DNA of 59,708 bases from Pseudomonas nitroreducens TX1 (GCF_000313755.1 NZ_AMZB01000109.1:1-59708), one strand, 5' to 3'; shown: positions 9,177-25,420, counted from the stretch's first letter. A program made the numbers and translations. Notes: a model not told the origin generated them from the letters alone.

Positions 9177-9228
9177 GAGTGAGGGACCGTCCTGGTGAGC
9201 GGGAAAAGACCAAGTGTATAAAAAGAAA

Positions 9229-9250
9229 AAGGGTAGCCAAGGCTACCCTT
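9229..9250 (-). terminator. intrinsic terminator of the atp operon
   Basis: A 10-bp perfect stem (AAGGGTAGCC / GGCTACCCTT) with a two-base loop is followed on the minus strand by a T-rich tract (TTTCTTTTTATAC). It sits just after atpC and before glmU. Confidence 0.9.
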
Positions 9251-9287
9251 TTCCCATTTGTCGCTGAAGTCCGAAGGACCTCGCGGC

Positions 9288-9713
9288 TCAGCCGCCGTAC
9301 TTCTTGCGAACCTGCTGGACCGTGCGCAGTTGCGCTGCGGCTTCGGCCAGGCGGGCTGCGGCGGAGCTGTAGTCGAACTCTGCACCTTTACCTTGCAGAG
9401 CCTTCTCAGCTTCCTTCAGTGCGGTCTGGGCAGCCGCTTCGTCGAGGTCGCCTGCACGAATCACGGTGTCGGCGAGAACCTTGACCATGTTCGGCTGTAC
9501 TTCGAGGAAGCCGCCGGAGATGTAGTACACCTCCTGCTCGCCACCCTGCTTCACCAGGCGGATCGGACCCGGCTTGAGCTCAGTGATCAGCGGCGCGTGG
9601 CCCGGAGCGATACCCAGATCGCCCAGGGAGCCGTGCGCTACGACCAGCTCGACCAGACCGGAGAAGATCTCCGCTTCGGCGCTGACGATGTCGCAGTGGA
9701 CAGTAATAGCCAT
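9288..9713 (-). CDS. atpC: ATP synthase epsilon subunit
   Basis: The epsilon subunit belongs to the F1 central stalk; it couples rotation to the c-ring and can inhibit ATP hydrolysis. The 141 residues comprise an N-terminal beta-sandwich (about 1-85, including [12 protein letters not shown], typical of the family) and two C-terminal helices rich in Ala/Lys/Glu. It is the last gene of the atp operon, 40 bases after atpD, with an intrinsic terminator behind it. Confidence 0.96.
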   Translation of the reverse strand: MAITVHCDIVSAEAEIFSGLVELVVAHGSLGDLGIAPGHAPLITELKPGPIRLVKQGGEQEVYYISGGFLEVQPNMVKVLADTVIRAGDLDEAAAQTALKEAEKALQGKGAEFDYSSAAARLAEAAAQLRTVQQVRKKYGG

Positions 9714-9753
9714 ACCCTTGCCTCACGTAAGCGCCCGTTGCCGGGCGCACGGA

Positions 9754-11160
<1,407 letters not shown>

Positions 11161-12021
11161 TTACACCGCGGCAGCGCCGCCGACGATTTCCGAGATTTCC
11201 TGGGTGATCGCCGCCTGACGTGCCTTGTTGTAGATCAGTTGCAGACCACTGATCAGATCACCGGCGTTGTCGGTAGCGTTCTTCATTGCAATCATCCGGG
11301 CCGCCTGCTCACAGGCGTTGTTCTCAACCACGGCCTGGTACACCTGGGATTCCACGTAGCGCACCAGCAGACCGTCGAGGAGGGCCTTGGCGTCGGGTTC
11401 GTAGAGGTAGTCCCAGTGGTGCTTCAGCTCGGCATTGTCCTCGGCCACCAGCGGAATCAGCTGTTCCACGGTCGGCTTCTGGGTCATGGTGTTGACGAAC
11501 TTGTTGGAAACCACGTACAGGCGATCGATACGACCTTCCAGGTAGGCATCCAGCATGACCTTGACGCTGCCGATCAGATCGTTGATCGACGGCTCTTCGC
11601 CCAGGTGGCTGATAGCTGCAACCACGTTGCCGCCATAGCTCTTGAAGAAGGATGCACCCTTGGAGCCGATCACGCAGAGGTCGATCTCCGCGCCACGATC
11701 GCGCTGCCCGCTCATGTCCTTGACGAGCGCCTTGAACAGGTTGATGTTCAGGCCGCCAGCCAGGCCACGGTCGGAGCTCACCACGATGTAGCCGACGCGC
11801 TTGACTTCACGCTCGACCATGAACGGGTGACGGTATTCCGGGTTGGCGTTGGCCAGATGGCCGATCACCTGGCGAATGCGCTCCGCGTAGGGACGGCCGG
11901 CCGCCATGCGCATTTGTGCCTTGCGCATCTTGCTCACCGCCACCTTTTCCATGGCATTGGTGATTTTTTGCGTGCTTTTGATGCTCGCAATCTTGCTGCG
12001 AATCTCTTTTGCGCCTGCCAT
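11161..12021 (-). CDS. atpG: ATP synthase gamma subunit
   Basis: Gamma is the rotating shaft of F1. The 286 residues have the paired N-terminal helix (Ala-Gly-Ala-Lys-Glu-Ile-Arg-x-Lys-Ile) and the highly conserved C-terminal helix (Asn-Ala-Thr-Asp-Asn-Ala, then [11 protein letters not shown]). Length and position between atpA and atpD are standard. Confidence 0.97.
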   Translation of the reverse strand: MAGAKEIRSKIASIKSTQKITNAMEKVAVSKMRKAQMRMAAGRPYAERIRQVIGHLANANPEYRHPFMVEREVKRVGYIVVSSDRGLAGGLNINLFKALVKDMSGQRDRGAEIDLCVIGSKGASFFKSYGGNVVAAISHLGEEPSINDLIGSVKVMLDAYLEGRIDRLYVVSNKFVNTMTQKPTVEQLIPLVAEDNAELKHHWDYLYEPDAKALLDGLLVRYVESQVYQAVVENNACEQAARMIAMKNATDNAGDLISGLQLIYNKARQAAITQEISEIVGGAAAV

Positions 12022-12073
12022 TTCACACCTATCGGTTTAGCAGGCGGGGGCCATTAACGACCCCCGCTGCGGC

Positions 12074-13618
<1,545 letters not shown>

Positions 13619-13636
13619 GCCGCTGCCCCTTCAAAC

Positions 13637-14173
13637 TCAAGATTTCAACGCTTCGGCCAGTTTCGCGATTTTGCCGCGCACCGAGCCATCGATTACCAAG
13701 TCACCGGCGCGAATAACCACGCCGCCGATCAGGCTCGCGTCTTCCGACGCATGTAGTCGCACTTCGCGACTGAGCCGGGCGCTGAGAGCCTTGGCGAGTT
13801 TGTCCTGCTGTTCCTGGTCCAGGGCGAAGGCACTGGTGACCTCGACCTCGACCAGCTTTTCCTGCTCGGCCTTGAGTTGCTCGAACATCACGAAGATGGT
13901 CGGCAGCAGGTCGAGCCGCTTGTTTTCAGCCACAGTCCGGACGAAGTTCTGGGCCGGAGCATTGAGCTTGTCGCCACACACGTCGATCAGCGCGTCAGCC
14001 TTGGCTGCCGCGGTCAGCTGGGGCTCCTTGAGCAGCTGGCGCACGGTGTCGTCCCGCGACACTGCAGCCAGCACACCCAGCGCAGCGGACCAGTCGGCCA
14101 GTTGCTGATGAGCCTGGGCGTACTCGAAAGCCGCCTTCGCGTATGGACGAGCCAATGTGGTCAGTTCTGCCAT
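13637..14173 (-). CDS. atpH: ATP synthase delta subunit
   Basis: Delta joins the top of F1 to the b-subunit stator. The 178 residues begin with the usual [12 protein letters not shown] motif and have a helical N-terminal domain. The C-terminal domain carries the OSCP/delta signature [11 protein letters not shown]. It is placed in the standard order between atpF and atpA. Confidence 0.97.
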   Translation of the reverse strand: MAELTTLARPYAKAAFEYAQAHQQLADWSAALGVLAAVSRDDTVRQLLKEPQLTAAAKADALIDVCGDKLNAPAQNFVRTVAENKRLDLLPTIFVMFEQLKAEQEKLVEVEVTSAFALDQEQQDKLAKALSARLSREVRLHASEDASLIGGVVIRAGDLVIDGSVRGKIAKLAEALKS

Positions 14174-14185
14174 ATCGCCCTCTGC

Positions 14186-14656
14186 TTAGATCTCGGCGGC
14201 CAGTTGATCAACCAGCTGCTTTTGCGCGTTGGCATCGATCGAAGCACCCAGGATCTTCTCGGCGCCGGAGACAGCCAGGGCACCCACTTGGGCACGCAGG
14301 GCGTCCTTGACGCTGTTGAGTTCCTGTTCGATCTGGGCCTTGGCCTGGGCGATCATGCGATCACCTTCGGCACGAGCCTGATCACGGGCTTCGTCAACGA
14401 TCTGGTTAGCGCTCTTCTTCGCCTGCTCGATGATTTCGGCTGCCTGAGCCTTGGCTTCGCGCAGTTGCTGACCCGCTTTCTCGTGGGCCAGTTCCAGGTC
14501 ACGAGCCGCGCGGTTGGCAGCGTCCAGGCCGTCGGCGATCTTCTTCTGACGCTCGTGCAGAGCCGCGATGACCGGAGGCCATACGAACTTCATGCAGAAC
14601 AGGACGAAGATGGCGAACGCGATGGCCTGGCCGATCAGAGTTGCATTAATGTTCAC
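14186..14656 (-). CDS. atpF: ATP synthase b subunit
   Basis: The b subunit is the peripheral stalk, anchoring F1 to Fo. The 156 residues have one N-terminal membrane helix (about 5-26, with Met-Lys-Phe-Val-Trp-Pro-Pro after it) followed by a long charged coiled-coil rich in Ala, Glu, Lys and Gln. The length is the same as other gamma-proteobacterial b subunits. Confidence 0.97.
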   Translation of the reverse strand: MNINATLIGQAIAFAIFVLFCMKFVWPPVIAALHERQKKIADGLDAANRAARDLELAHEKAGQQLREAKAQAAEIIEQAKKSANQIVDEARDQARAEGDRMIAQAKAQIEQELNSVKDALRAQVGALAVSGAEKILGASIDANAQKQLVDQLAAEI

Positions 14657-14708
14657 GCCAATACCTCGCTCGTTCGTTGTTCAGTCACAGATTTCCGCGC
14701 TGCGGAAA

Positions 14709-15011
<303 letters not shown>

Positions 15012-15038
15012 TTAAGGTGGTGAAGCTCTTCTTACGCC

Positions 15039-15061
15039 CACTCCCGCAGGGGAGTGGGCGC
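15039..15061 (-). other. hairpin between atpB and atpE
   Basis: A perfect 9-bp inverted repeat with a five-base loop lies in the 109-base gap between atpB and atpE. There is no adjacent U-run, so it is unlikely to be a full terminator; a processing or stability element that helps raise c-subunit yield is possible. Confidence 0.5.
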
Positions 15062-15075
15062 ATAGAATCTTGGGA

Positions 15076-16369
<1,294 letters not shown>

Positions 16370-16447
16370 CTCGAGCTCACAGTCCTCTGGTGTCGGCTTC
16401 ACAAATCAACAACTTGGCATACTTTGTGCCGACAAAATTGCGCGCAG

Positions 16448-16476
16448 AGTATAGGGGGCGCCGCATACCCATTCAA
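16448..16476 (-). promoter_or_regulatory. sigma-70 promoter of the atp operon
   Basis: On the minus strand TTGAAT (16471-16476) and TATACT (16448-16453) are spaced by exactly 17 bases, about 80 bases ahead of atpI. Both hexamers are close to consensus. Confidence 0.75.
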
Positions 16477-16521
16477 CCGTCAGGTAGTGATTTCCGACGA
16501 CCCCTACATGCTACGTTCGTA

Positions 16522-17394
16522 TCAGCGTATGTGGGCGAGGACGCCCTGGAGCTCATCGAGGGAGTTGTAGCGGATTACCAACTGGCCCTTGCCCTTCTGC
16601 CCATGGCGAATCTGCACCGGAGCGCCCAGGCGCTCGGCCAGGCGCTGTTCCAGGCGACTGATGTCCGGGTCGGTCCTGACCGCTTTGACAGGATCCTCGG
16701 GGGCATTGAGCCACTGGCGCACCAGTGCTTCAGTCTGACGCACCGTGAAGCCCCGTGCGACAACATGTCGCGCACCTTCGACCTGCCGATTCTCGGGCAA
16801 TCCGAGCAGCGCACGGGCATGACCCATTTCCAGGTCGCCATGCGAAAGCAGCGTCTTGATCTCGTCCGGCAGGGCGATCAGGCGCAGCAGGTTGGCCACG
16901 GTCACCCGGGATTTGCCCACGGCGTCGGCGACCTGTTGCTGGGTCAGCTGGAATTCCTGCTGCAGACGCTGCAGCGCGGCGGCTTCCTCGATGGGGTTGA
17001 GGTCCTCGCGCTGGATGTTCTCGATCAGCGCCATGGCGATGGCGGCTTCGTCCGGCACTTCGCGGACCATGGCCGGAATCTTGTCCAGGCCGGCCTGCTG
17101 GCTCGCGCGCCAGCGGCGCTCGCCGGCAATGATCTCGTAGCGGCCCTTGTCGATCGGGCGTACCACGATCGGCTGCATCACGCCCTGGGCCTTGATGGAC
17201 TGGGCGAGCTCTTCCAGGGCCTGCGGGTCCATGTCGCGGCGGGGCTGGTACTTGCCGCGCTGGATCAGGTCCAGCGGCAGGTGTTGCAGCTCCCTGCTGT
17301 CCACCTGAACGGCTTCTTCCTGCAGCGTAGCGGCGCTGGAGCCACTGAGCAGGGCGTCCAGCCCGCGTCCGAGACCTCGTTTCTTGGCGGCCAT
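16522..17394 (-). CDS. parB: ParB chromosome-partition protein
   Basis: ParB binds parS, clamps and slides on DNA as a CTP switch, and forms the partition complex at the origin. The 290 residues show the N-terminal ParA-contact peptide (Lys-Lys-Arg-Gly-Leu-Gly-Arg-Gly-Leu-Asp-Ala-Leu), the CTP-binding box GERRWRA at 91-97, a helix-turn-helix near 140-165 (Leu-Thr-Gln-Gln-Gln-Val-Ala-Asp-Ala-Val-Gly-Lys-Ser-Arg), and a C-terminal dimer domain. Its parS targets are present 12 kb away in recF. Confidence 0.97.
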   Translation of the reverse strand: MAAKKRGLGRGLDALLSGSSAATLQEEAVQVDSRELQHLPLDLIQRGKYQPRRDMDPQALEELAQSIKAQGVMQPIVVRPIDKGRYEIIAGERRWRASQQAGLDKIPAMVREVPDEAAIAMALIENIQREDLNPIEEAAALQRLQQEFQLTQQQVADAVGKSRVTVANLLRLIALPDEIKTLLSHGDLEMGHARALLGLPENRQVEGARHVVARGFTVRQTEALVRQWLNAPEDPVKAVRTDPDISRLEQRLAERLGAPVQIRHGQKGKGQLVIRYNSLDELQGVLAHIR

Positions 17395-17411
17395 GCGGGT
17401 TCCTTAATCTC

Positions 17412-18200
17412 TTAGGCGGGGGCGGTGGTACGGGCGGCGCGCTGACGGCGCGCCAGCTCGCCGGCCAGCGCCAGGTAGGCGAGGGCACCGCGCGATTGCT
17501 TGTCGTAGACCAGCGCCGGCATGCCGAAGCTGGGCGCCTCGGCCAGTCGCACGTTGCGCGGGATCACGGTGGTGTAGAGCTTGTCGCCGAAGTGTTCCTG
17601 CAGCTGCGCGCTGACGTCGTTGGTCAGGCTGATGCGTGGGTCGTACATGGTGCGCAGCAGGCCTTCGATCTTCAGCGCCGGGTTCAGCCTCTCGGCAATG
17701 CGCTGGATGCTGTTCATCAGGTCGGTCAAACCTTCCAGTGCGTAGTACTCGCACTGCATCGGGATGATCACGCCGTCCGAAGCGGACAGGGCGTTGACCG
17801 TCAGCATCGACAGCGACGGCGGGCAGTCGATCAGGATGAAGTCATAGTTCTCGCGGATCGGCGCCAGCGCGTGGCGCAGGCGGTGCTCCTTCATGTCCAT
17901 CTCCAGCAGCACCACTTCCGCCGCGGTGAGGTCGCGGTTGGCGGGCAACAGCTGGTAGCCGCCGTGCTCGGAGAACTGCATGGCCTGGGCCAGGTCGCAT
18001 TCACCGGTGAGTACGTCGTAGATGGAATGGTCCAGGGACAACTTATCCACACCGCTGCCGGTGGTGGCGTTGCCCTGTGGATCAAGGTCGATCAGCAGCA
18101 CGCGGCGCTTGGTGGCGACCAGCGATGCCGCGAGGTTGATACAGGTCGTGGTCTTGCCGACGCCGCCCTTCTGGTTGGCGATCGCGAATACCTTAGCCAT
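17412..18200 (-). CDS. parA: ParA (Soj) chromosome-partition ATPase
   Basis: ParA is the ATPase that binds nucleoid DNA and moves ParB-parS complexes apart. The 262-residue form starts at the ATG at 18200, giving Met-Ala-Lys-Val-Phe-Ala-Ile-Ala-Asn-Gln directly before the deviant Walker A KGGVGKTT at 11-18. An upstream ATG at 18212 would add four residues only. It lies 17 bases upstream of parB. A perfect DnaA box falls inside the gene at 18043-18051. Confidence 0.96.
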   Translation of the reverse strand: MAKVFAIANQKGGVGKTTTCINLAASLVATKRRVLLIDLDPQGNATTGSGVDKLSLDHSIYDVLTGECDLAQAMQFSEHGGYQLLPANRDLTAAEVVLLEMDMKEHRLRHALAPIRENYDFILIDCPPSLSMLTVNALSASDGVIIPMQCEYYALEGLTDLMNSIQRIAERLNPALKIEGLLRTMYDPRISLTNDVSAQLQEHFGDKLYTTVIPRNVRLAEAPSFGMPALVYDKQSRGALAYLALAGELARRQRAARTTAPA

Positions 18201-18218
18201 GGTTTTCCCCACTCCCCG

Positions 18219-18868
18219 TCATGCAGTGCGGCGCAGTATCAGCAGATGGCGCTGGCCTTGGCAACCCGGCACCGCCAGAGCGCGTTCGGCTTCGACGCGG
18301 AAATCTTCCGGAAGTGCCGCGAGCTCGTCGCTGGGGTGTACGCCTTTCATGGCCAGCCAGTTGGTCTGGGTGTCGCCCAGGTGGCGTGTCCAATTCGTGA
18401 AGTCTTCGAGGCTGCTGAAGGCCCGGGAGACGATGCCGTTGAACGCTTGCTCCGGCTGGAACGCCTCCACCCGACTGTGGATAACCTGAAGGTTGTCGAG
18501 CTTGAGTTCCAGCTTCACCTGGGTGAGGAAGCGGGTCTTCTTGCCGTTGCTGTCCAGCAGAGTCAGCGATTTGCCGGGAAACAGGATGGCCAGTGGAACA
18601 CCGGGCATTCCGCCGCCGCTACCCACGTCCAGCCAGCGCTCGCCGCCAGCGGCTTCGAACTGCGGGACGATGCTCAGGCTGTCGAGCAGGTGGCGCGAGA
18701 CCATTTCATCCACATCGCGCACGGCGGTGAGGTTGTAGGCCTTGTTCCACTTGGCAAGCAGGGCCAGGTAGTCCAGCAGTCGCCGCTGGGCGGCATCGTC
18801 GATATCCAGGCCGAGTGTCTGGATGCCACGCCGGAGTTCTTCGGCGTGACGCGCAGTAACCAGGGACA

Positions 18869-18869
<1 letters not shown>
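18219..18869 (-). CDS. rsmG: RsmG, 16S rRNA m7G527 methyltransferase
   Basis: RsmG methylates N7 of G527 in 16S rRNA, and its loss gives low-level streptomycin resistance in other bacteria. The 216 residues contain the S-adenosylmethionine site [10 protein letters not shown] near 79-88. The start codon overlaps the mnmG stop by one base (TGATG), so the two are translationally coupled. A perfect DnaA box lies inside at 18476-18484. Confidence 0.96.
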
Positions 18870-20761
<1,892 letters not shown>

Positions 20762-21309
20762 CACGCACCTCGTGCCTGTTGATCAAGGAGAAAGAAGAGA
20801 GCCGGACAGTATAGGGGTTAAGGGCTTTCGATTGAAGGCACCTGAACAAAAAATAGCCAGTGGGCGTGGTGGGCCTCTATAGAAAATAAAAAGAGAGGAA
20901 TTTTTTAAATCTTTTTAGAGCTTGTGTTTATGTATGGTGAAGCCGTTTTCTGTGGATAAGCAGTCGTAGGCCTTACCCAGTCTGGATTTCAGCGCCTAAC
21001 AACCCTGTGTCGATGCTGTACGGTGCCGGGGGATCTCCCGTGTCCAGCTTGTGGATGAAGTGCCAACTTATCAACAGGGAGAATTATCCACTGTCTGGTG
21101 CAGGGTTTGTTAAGGTGGCTGTACGTAACTTTTCCACAGAGTTCACGGATGCCTGTGAAAACAGCTTCTGCTTCGCTAAAGCTCCCGAAAGACGGGGGTT
21201 CTGGACAAAAAATGGTTGTGGATAGCTGCACCTGGGGAGGTTTTTCCGGGCAGCAGAAAGCGCGGTGACGGCATGAAACCGTCCCCGGTAGGAAAAGCGC
21301 AGTTGTGGA
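20762..21309. other. mnmG-mnmE intergenic region, origin-like
   Basis: This 548-base stretch has no supported gene. It contains one perfect DnaA box (20951-20959, minus) and one-mismatch boxes at 21050-21058, 21068-21076, 21084-21092, 21130-21138, 21217-21225 and 21304-21312, plus a strongly AT-rich tract at about 20877-20935. That is as many box-like sites as the dnaA-proximal origin. Pseudomonads have been reported to carry a second autonomously replicating segment near oriC; this is a candidate, but it could also titrate DnaA or regulate mnmG. Confidence 0.55.
20808..20836 (-). promoter_or_regulatory. possible sigma-70 promoter of mnmG
   Basis: TATACT on the minus strand (20808-20813) has a weak -35 hexamer TTCAAT (20831-20836) 17 bases upstream. 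It lies 47 bases ahead of the chosen mnmG start. Confidence 0.5.
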
Positions 21310-22677
21310 TTACTTGCCGATGCAGAAGCTGGAGAAGATGCGTCCCAGCAGGTCGTCCGGCGTGAAGGCCCCGGTGATCTCGCCCAGGGCTTGCTGCGCC
21401 TGACGCAGGTCTTCGGCCAGCAGTTCGCCGGCGCCGCTCAGAGTGAGCTGTGCGCGGCCGTGCTCGAGGCTGTCTCCGGCCTGGCGCAGGGCCTCGAGGT
21501 GCCGGCGGCGGGCGCTGAAGCTGCTCTCCGCCGTCTGTTCGAAGCCCATGCAGGCCTTCAGGTGCTCTCTCAGCAGCTCCAAGCCATTGCCCGAGCGGGC
21601 GGACAGGGTGATGGTGGCGTGGCCATCCGCGCTCTCCTCAAGTCCTATGCTCTCTGTGGATAAATCCGCCTTGTTACGGATCAGGGTCACATGTGCCGGG
21701 TCCGGACGGCTGTCGAGGAACTCCGGCCACAGGGCAAAGGGATCGCTGGCTTCCGGTGCGGTGGAGTCCACTACCAGGAGAACCCGGTCGGCCTCGTTGA
21801 TGGCCTTGAGCGCGCGTTCCACGCCGATCTTTTCCACATGGTCATCGGTACTGCGCAGGCCGGCGGTATCGATGATATGCAGCGGCATTCCGTCGATGTG
21901 GATATGTTCGCGCAGCACATCGCGGGTGGTGCCGGCGATGTCGGTGACGATGGCTGCTTCACGCCCCGCCAGGGCATTCAGCAGGCTGGATTTGCCGGCG
22001 TTGGGGCGACCGGCGATGACCACGGTCATGCCGTCGCGCAGCAGCGCACCCTGGCCTGCCTCGCGCAATACCGATGCCAGTTCGGCGCGCACCGCATCCA
22101 GTTGCGAAAGAACGTGGCCGTCGGCGAGGAAGTCGATTTCTTCCTCGGGGAAGTCGATCGCGGCCTCGACGTACATGCGTAGTCCGATCAACTGGTCGGT
22201 CAGGCTGTGCACCCGTTTGGAGAACTCGCCCTGCAGCGAACGCACGGCGTTGCGTGCGGCCTGGGCGGAGCTGGCTTCGATCAGATCGGCGATGGCCTCG
22301 GCCTGGGCGAGGTCAAGCTTGTCGTTTAGGAAGGCGCGCTCGCTGAACTCGCCGGGGCGGGCCTGGCGCGCGCCCAGCTCCAGGCAGCGCTGCAGCAGCA
22401 TGTCCATCACCACCGGGCCGCCATGGCCCTGCAGCTCGAGGACGTCTTCGCCGGTGAAGGAGTTCGGGCCGGGAAAGTACAGCAGCAGGCCTTCGTCGAT
22501 GACGTCGCCGTCATCGGCGTGGAATGGCCCGTAGTGGGCATAGCGAGGTTGAGGCTCCCGGCCGCTCAGCGTAATGGCCATGGCGCGCGCACGGGGACCT
22601 GAGACGCGGACAATGCCCACCCCACCACGGCCCTGGGCGGTGGCGACGGCGGCGATGGTTTCACGGGCTGCATTCAT
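21310..22677 (-). CDS. mnmE: MnmE, tRNA modification GTPase
   Basis: MnmE partners MnmG in making the 5-carboxymethylaminomethyl group on U34. The 455 residues comprise an N-terminal tetrahydrofolate-binding domain, a helical domain, a G domain with P-loop Gly-Arg-Pro-Asn-Ala-Gly-Lys-Ser-Ser and Asp-Thr-Ala-Gly-Leu-Arg, and the catalytic C-terminal Cys-Ile-Gly-Lys. The ATG at 22677 gives the family start ([10 protein letters not shown]); longer readings add unrelated residues. A perfect DnaA box lies inside at 21655-21663. Confidence 0.96.
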   Translation of the reverse strand: MNAARETIAAVATAQGRGGVGIVRVSGPRARAMAITLSGREPQPRYAHYGPFHADDGDVIDEGLLLYFPGPNSFTGEDVLELQGHGGPVVMDMLLQRCLELGARQARPGEFSERAFLNDKLDLAQAEAIADLIEASSAQAARNAVRSLQGEFSKRVHSLTDQLIGLRMYVEAAIDFPEEEIDFLADGHVLSQLDAVRAELASVLREAGQGALLRDGMTVVIAGRPNAGKSSLLNALAGREAAIVTDIAGTTRDVLREHIHIDGMPLHIIDTAGLRSTDDHVEKIGVERALKAINEADRVLLVVDSTAPEASDPFALWPEFLDSRPDPAHVTLIRNKADLSTESIGLEESADGHATITLSARSGNGLELLREHLKACMGFEQTAESSFSARRRHLEALRQAGDSLEHGRAQLTLSGAGELLAEDLRQAQQALGEITGAFTPDDLLGRIFSSFCIGK

Positions 22678-22721
22678 GTCGGCGGTCTCGCGGTGGTTGG
22701 CGTGGCTTGCGGGTAAGCAAG

Positions 22722-22730
22722 TTATCCACA
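22722..22730 (+). promoter_or_regulatory. perfect DnaA box between mnmE and yidC
   Basis: TTATCCACA lies in the 105-base gap between these genes, beside the yidC terminator. Confidence 0.5.
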
Positions 22731-22734
22731 TAGC

Positions 22735-22757
22735 AAAACGCCCCACGAGGGGGCGTC
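22735..22757 (-). terminator. intrinsic terminator after yidC
   Basis: A 7-bp GC-rich stem (ACGCCCC / GGGGCGT) with a five-base loop is followed on the minus strand by a short T-run. It separates the rpmH-rnpA-yidD-yidC transcript from mnmE. Confidence 0.75.
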
Positions 22758-22782
22758 TTGTCGATCGTGTCGGGCTGCGATG

Positions 22783-24531
22783 TCAGGCGGAAGCCTTCTT
22801 CGCGGCACCTTCGATCCGACGGGTAATGTACCACTGCTGTGCGATCGACAGGCAGTTGTTCACCACCCAGTACAGGACCAGACCGGCCGGGAACCACAGG
22901 AAGAAGAAGGTGAAGATGATCGGCATCAGCTTCATCACCTTGGCCTGCATGGGGTCCGGTGGCGTCGGGTTGAGCATCTGCTGGACCAGCATGGTGGCGC
23001 CCATGATGATCGGCAGGATGAAGAACGGATCCTTCACCGACAGATCGACGATCCAGCCCAGCCACGGGGCCTGGCGCATTTCGACGCTTTCCAGGAGTAC
23101 CCAGTACAGCGAGAGGAAGACCGGCATCTGCACCAGGATCGGCAGGCAGCCGCCCAGCGGATTGATCTTTTCCTTCTTGTACAGCTCCATCATCGCCTGG
23201 GACATCTTCTGGCGATCGTCGCCATGCTGTTCCTTGAGTGCCTGCAGTTTCGGCGACACGGCGCGCATGCGGGCCATGGAGCGGTAGCTGGCGGCGGACA
23301 GCGGGAAGAAGGCCAGTTTGATGACGATGGTCAGGAAGATGATCGACCAGCCCCAGTTACCGACGAGGTTGTGGATATGTTGCAGCAGCCAGAAGATCGG
23401 CTGGGCAATGAACCACAGCGGGCCGTAGTCCACGGTCAGTTCCAGGCCCGGGGACAGTTCCTTCAGGTACGCCTGCAGTTTCGGGCCGGCATACAGGGTC
23501 ATGCTGGTTTCGCCCTTGGCACCCGGCGCTACGCTCAGGTTGGGACCGGTGTAGCCGACGATGTAGTTGCCCTGGGCATCCTTGCGGGTCATCACGCTGT
23601 GGGTATCGCCCTTGGCGGGAACCCAGGCGGTGACGAAGTAATGCTGGAGCCAGGCTACCCAACCACCCTGGACGGTTTCCTTGAACTGCTCCTTGTCCAT
23701 GTCCTTCATGGACACTTTTACGTAGGGCTTTTCAGGGGTCCAGACCGCGGCGCCGAGGTAGGTCGAAACGCCGGTAGCGGTGGTGGAGGACGGGTCGACA
23801 CTGGCGTCACGCTTGAGCTGGGCGAACAACGACGCGTTCCACGGTTTGTCGCTCTGGTTGTCGATCAGGTAGGTCACGCCGACCTGATAGGCATTGGGGT
23901 TGATGCACTCGAGCTTCTTCTGGGCCTTTTCCTTCTCGGTGCAGTCGTTTTTCAGGCCGCGGTGGAAGGTGAAGCGCTTGATGTAGCTGACGCCATCCTG
24001 TGCATAAGTCAGGTCGACGACCATCTGGTCCTGGCCGTCGGCCAGTTCGTAGACCGGCTTGGCCGAGGCGTACAGCGGGCGACCGCTGGCGGCGGCGTCC
24101 GGGCCGTTGGCGCCGGTCAGGCCGCTCTGGGCCAGGTAGGTACGCTGGTTGTCACGCTCGAACAGCGGGAACGGTACATCAGGGCGGTCCTGGCGCAGCG
24201 GGTACTGGGTCAGGCCGAGCTTGATCACGTCGCCGCCGCGCGGGTCGATGGTCAGGTCCAGGACATCGGTCTTCACGCGGATCAGCTGTTCGCTGGCTGC
24301 GACCGGTTTCTGCTCGTTGGGCAGGCTGGCCTGGGCGTTCTGCGTGGTCGGTACGTCGGCGTTGGCTGCAGTGCCGGCAGGCACGGAAGTGTCCGGCAGG
24401 CCCTCAGTCTGATTGAAGGTCGCGGTCTGCGCCGGCAGTTCGGGCTGGCCGTAGTCCTTGTTCCACTGGAGTACCAGCGCATAGGACACGATTGCCAGGG
24501 CGACGAATAGGATTGAACGTTTGATGTCCAT
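22783..24531 (-). CDS. yidC: YidC membrane protein insertase
   Basis: YidC inserts and folds inner-membrane proteins, alone or with SecYEG; ATP synthase subunits a and c are classic substrates. The 582 residues have an N-terminal membrane anchor (about 6-24), a large periplasmic beta-sandwich to about residue 350, and the conserved five-helix core with Leu-Gly-Gly-Cys-Leu-Pro-Ile-Leu-Val-Gln-Met-Pro. The C-terminus is basic. It begins two bases after the yidD stop. Confidence 0.97.
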   Translation of the reverse strand: MDIKRSILFVALAIVSYALVLQWNKDYGQPELPAQTATFNQTEGLPDTSVPAGTAANADVPTTQNAQASLPNEQKPVAASEQLIRVKTDVLDLTIDPRGGDVIKLGLTQYPLRQDRPDVPFPLFERDNQRTYLAQSGLTGANGPDAAASGRPLYASAKPVYELADGQDQMVVDLTYAQDGVSYIKRFTFHRGLKNDCTEKEKAQKKLECINPNAYQVGVTYLIDNQSDKPWNASLFAQLKRDASVDPSSTTATGVSTYLGAAVWTPEKPYVKVSMKDMDKEQFKETVQGGWVAWLQHYFVTAWVPAKGDTHSVMTRKDAQGNYIVGYTGPNLSVAPGAKGETSMTLYAGPKLQAYLKELSPGLELTVDYGPLWFIAQPIFWLLQHIHNLVGNWGWSIIFLTIVIKLAFFPLSAASYRSMARMRAVSPKLQALKEQHGDDRQKMSQAMMELYKKEKINPLGGCLPILVQMPVFLSLYWVLLESVEMRQAPWLGWIVDLSVKDPFFILPIIMGATMLVQQMLNPTPPDPMQAKVMKLMPIIFTFFFLWFPAGLVLYWVVNNCLSIAQQWYITRRIEGAAKKASA

Positions 24532-24533
24532 GG

Positions 24534-24782
24534 TTACTCGGCCGTCGAGGAAGGGGCGGGCTTGGAAGGATCTGGCGGTACCGGATCGTAGCCACCGGGA
24601 TGCCAGGGGTGGCAGCGGCCTAGGCGACGAGCGGCCAGCCAGCCACCACGCAGGAAGCCATGGGTTTCGATGGCTTCCTGCGCGTAGCAGGAACAGCTGG
24701 GGTAGAAACGACAGTGCCTGCCCATCATGGGACTGATGGCGTAGCGATAAAACTGGATCAGCAACAGCGCCAGTCTACGCAT
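24534..24782 (-). CDS. yidD: YidD, membrane protein insertion efficiency factor
   Basis: YidD is a small membrane-associated protein that aids YidC. The 82 residues include the family core Arg-Phe-Tyr-Pro-Ser-Cys-Ser-x-Tyr-Ala and Gly-Gly-Trp-Leu-Ala-Ala-Arg-Arg-Leu with Cys-His-Pro-Trp-His-Pro-Gly-Gly. The ATG at 24782 overlaps the 3' end of rnpA by eight bases, as is usual for this operon; a longer reading to 24887 would overlap rnpA deeply and is not supported. Confidence 0.93.
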   Translation of the reverse strand: MRRLALLLIQFYRYAISPMMGRHCRFYPSCSCYAQEAIETHGFLRGGWLAARRLGRCHPWHPGGYDPVPPDPSKPAPSSTAE

Positions 24783-25182
24783 GGGAACTGTCGGCCACTC
24801 CCGGAGATTCTGTCGAAGGTTCCGGGCTGGGCCGATTGCGCAACAGGCGTTTCCAGAGCTTGCCGAACTGCTGATGCAATTCTTCATTCTCCAGATCGCC
24901 GAGGCCTTTGCGCGCGATCACCACGATATCCAGGCCAGCCAGCTTCTGCTGGTTGTGGCGGAAGGATTCACGGAGAAGACGTTTGAGGCGGTTGCGCTCG
25001 ACGGCGAGCTTGACGTTCTTCTTGCCGATCACCAGGCCCAGGCGGGGGTGATCGAGACCGTTTTCGCGCGCCAGCAGCAGGATGTGCTTGCCGGGAACCT
25101 TGGAGGTGGGGGAGTCGAAGACTGCTGTGAATTGCCGGGCTGTCAGAAGACGTTTATCCCGGCTGAAATCTCGACTCACCAC
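24775..25182 (-). CDS. rnpA: RNase P protein component
   Basis: RnpA binds the catalytic RNase P RNA to mature tRNA 5' ends. The 135 residues contain the RNA-binding RNR signature ([13 protein letters not shown]) near 63-75 and an extended acidic/Ser-rich C-terminus. It sits between rpmH and yidD. Confidence 0.96.
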   Translation of the reverse strand: MVSRDFSRDKRLLTARQFTAVFDSPTSKVPGKHILLLARENGLDHPRLGLVIGKKNVKLAVERNRLKRLLRESFRHNQQKLAGLDIVVIARKGLGDLENEELHQQFGKLWKRLLRNRPSPEPSTESPGVADSSHA

Positions 25183-25196
25183 CTGGGTCAGACAAA

Positions 25197-25331
25197 TCAG
25201 ACGGTCAGACGCTTACGGCCCTTGGCGCGACGACGCGACAGAACCTGACGACCGTTCTTGGTGGCCATACGAGCGCGGAAGCCATGCACGCGAGCGCGCT
25301 TGAGAGTGCTGGGTTGGAAAGTACGTTTCAT
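25197..25331 (-). CDS. rpmH: 50S ribosomal protein L34
   Basis: The 44-residue highly basic protein (Met-Lys-Arg-Thr-Phe-Gln-Pro-Ser at the start, Lys-Arg-Leu-Thr-Val at the end) is standard L34. It is the first gene of the leftward rpmH-rnpA-yidD-yidC operon and borders oriC. A near-consensus promoter lies 61-89 bases upstream. Confidence 0.97.
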
Positions 25332-25391
25332 GATTCGGTACCTGGGTTTGACGACATGAGGTCGCAGTGACCCCGTTTAAAGAGACCGGCG

Positions 25392-25420
25392 ATTCTAGTG
25401 AAATCAGGCGGTCAGGTCAA
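25392..25420 (-). promoter_or_regulatory. sigma-70 promoter of rpmH
   Basis: The minus strand shows TTGACC (25415-25420), a 17-base spacer and TAGAAT (25392-25397), a strong match. Confidence 0.8.
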
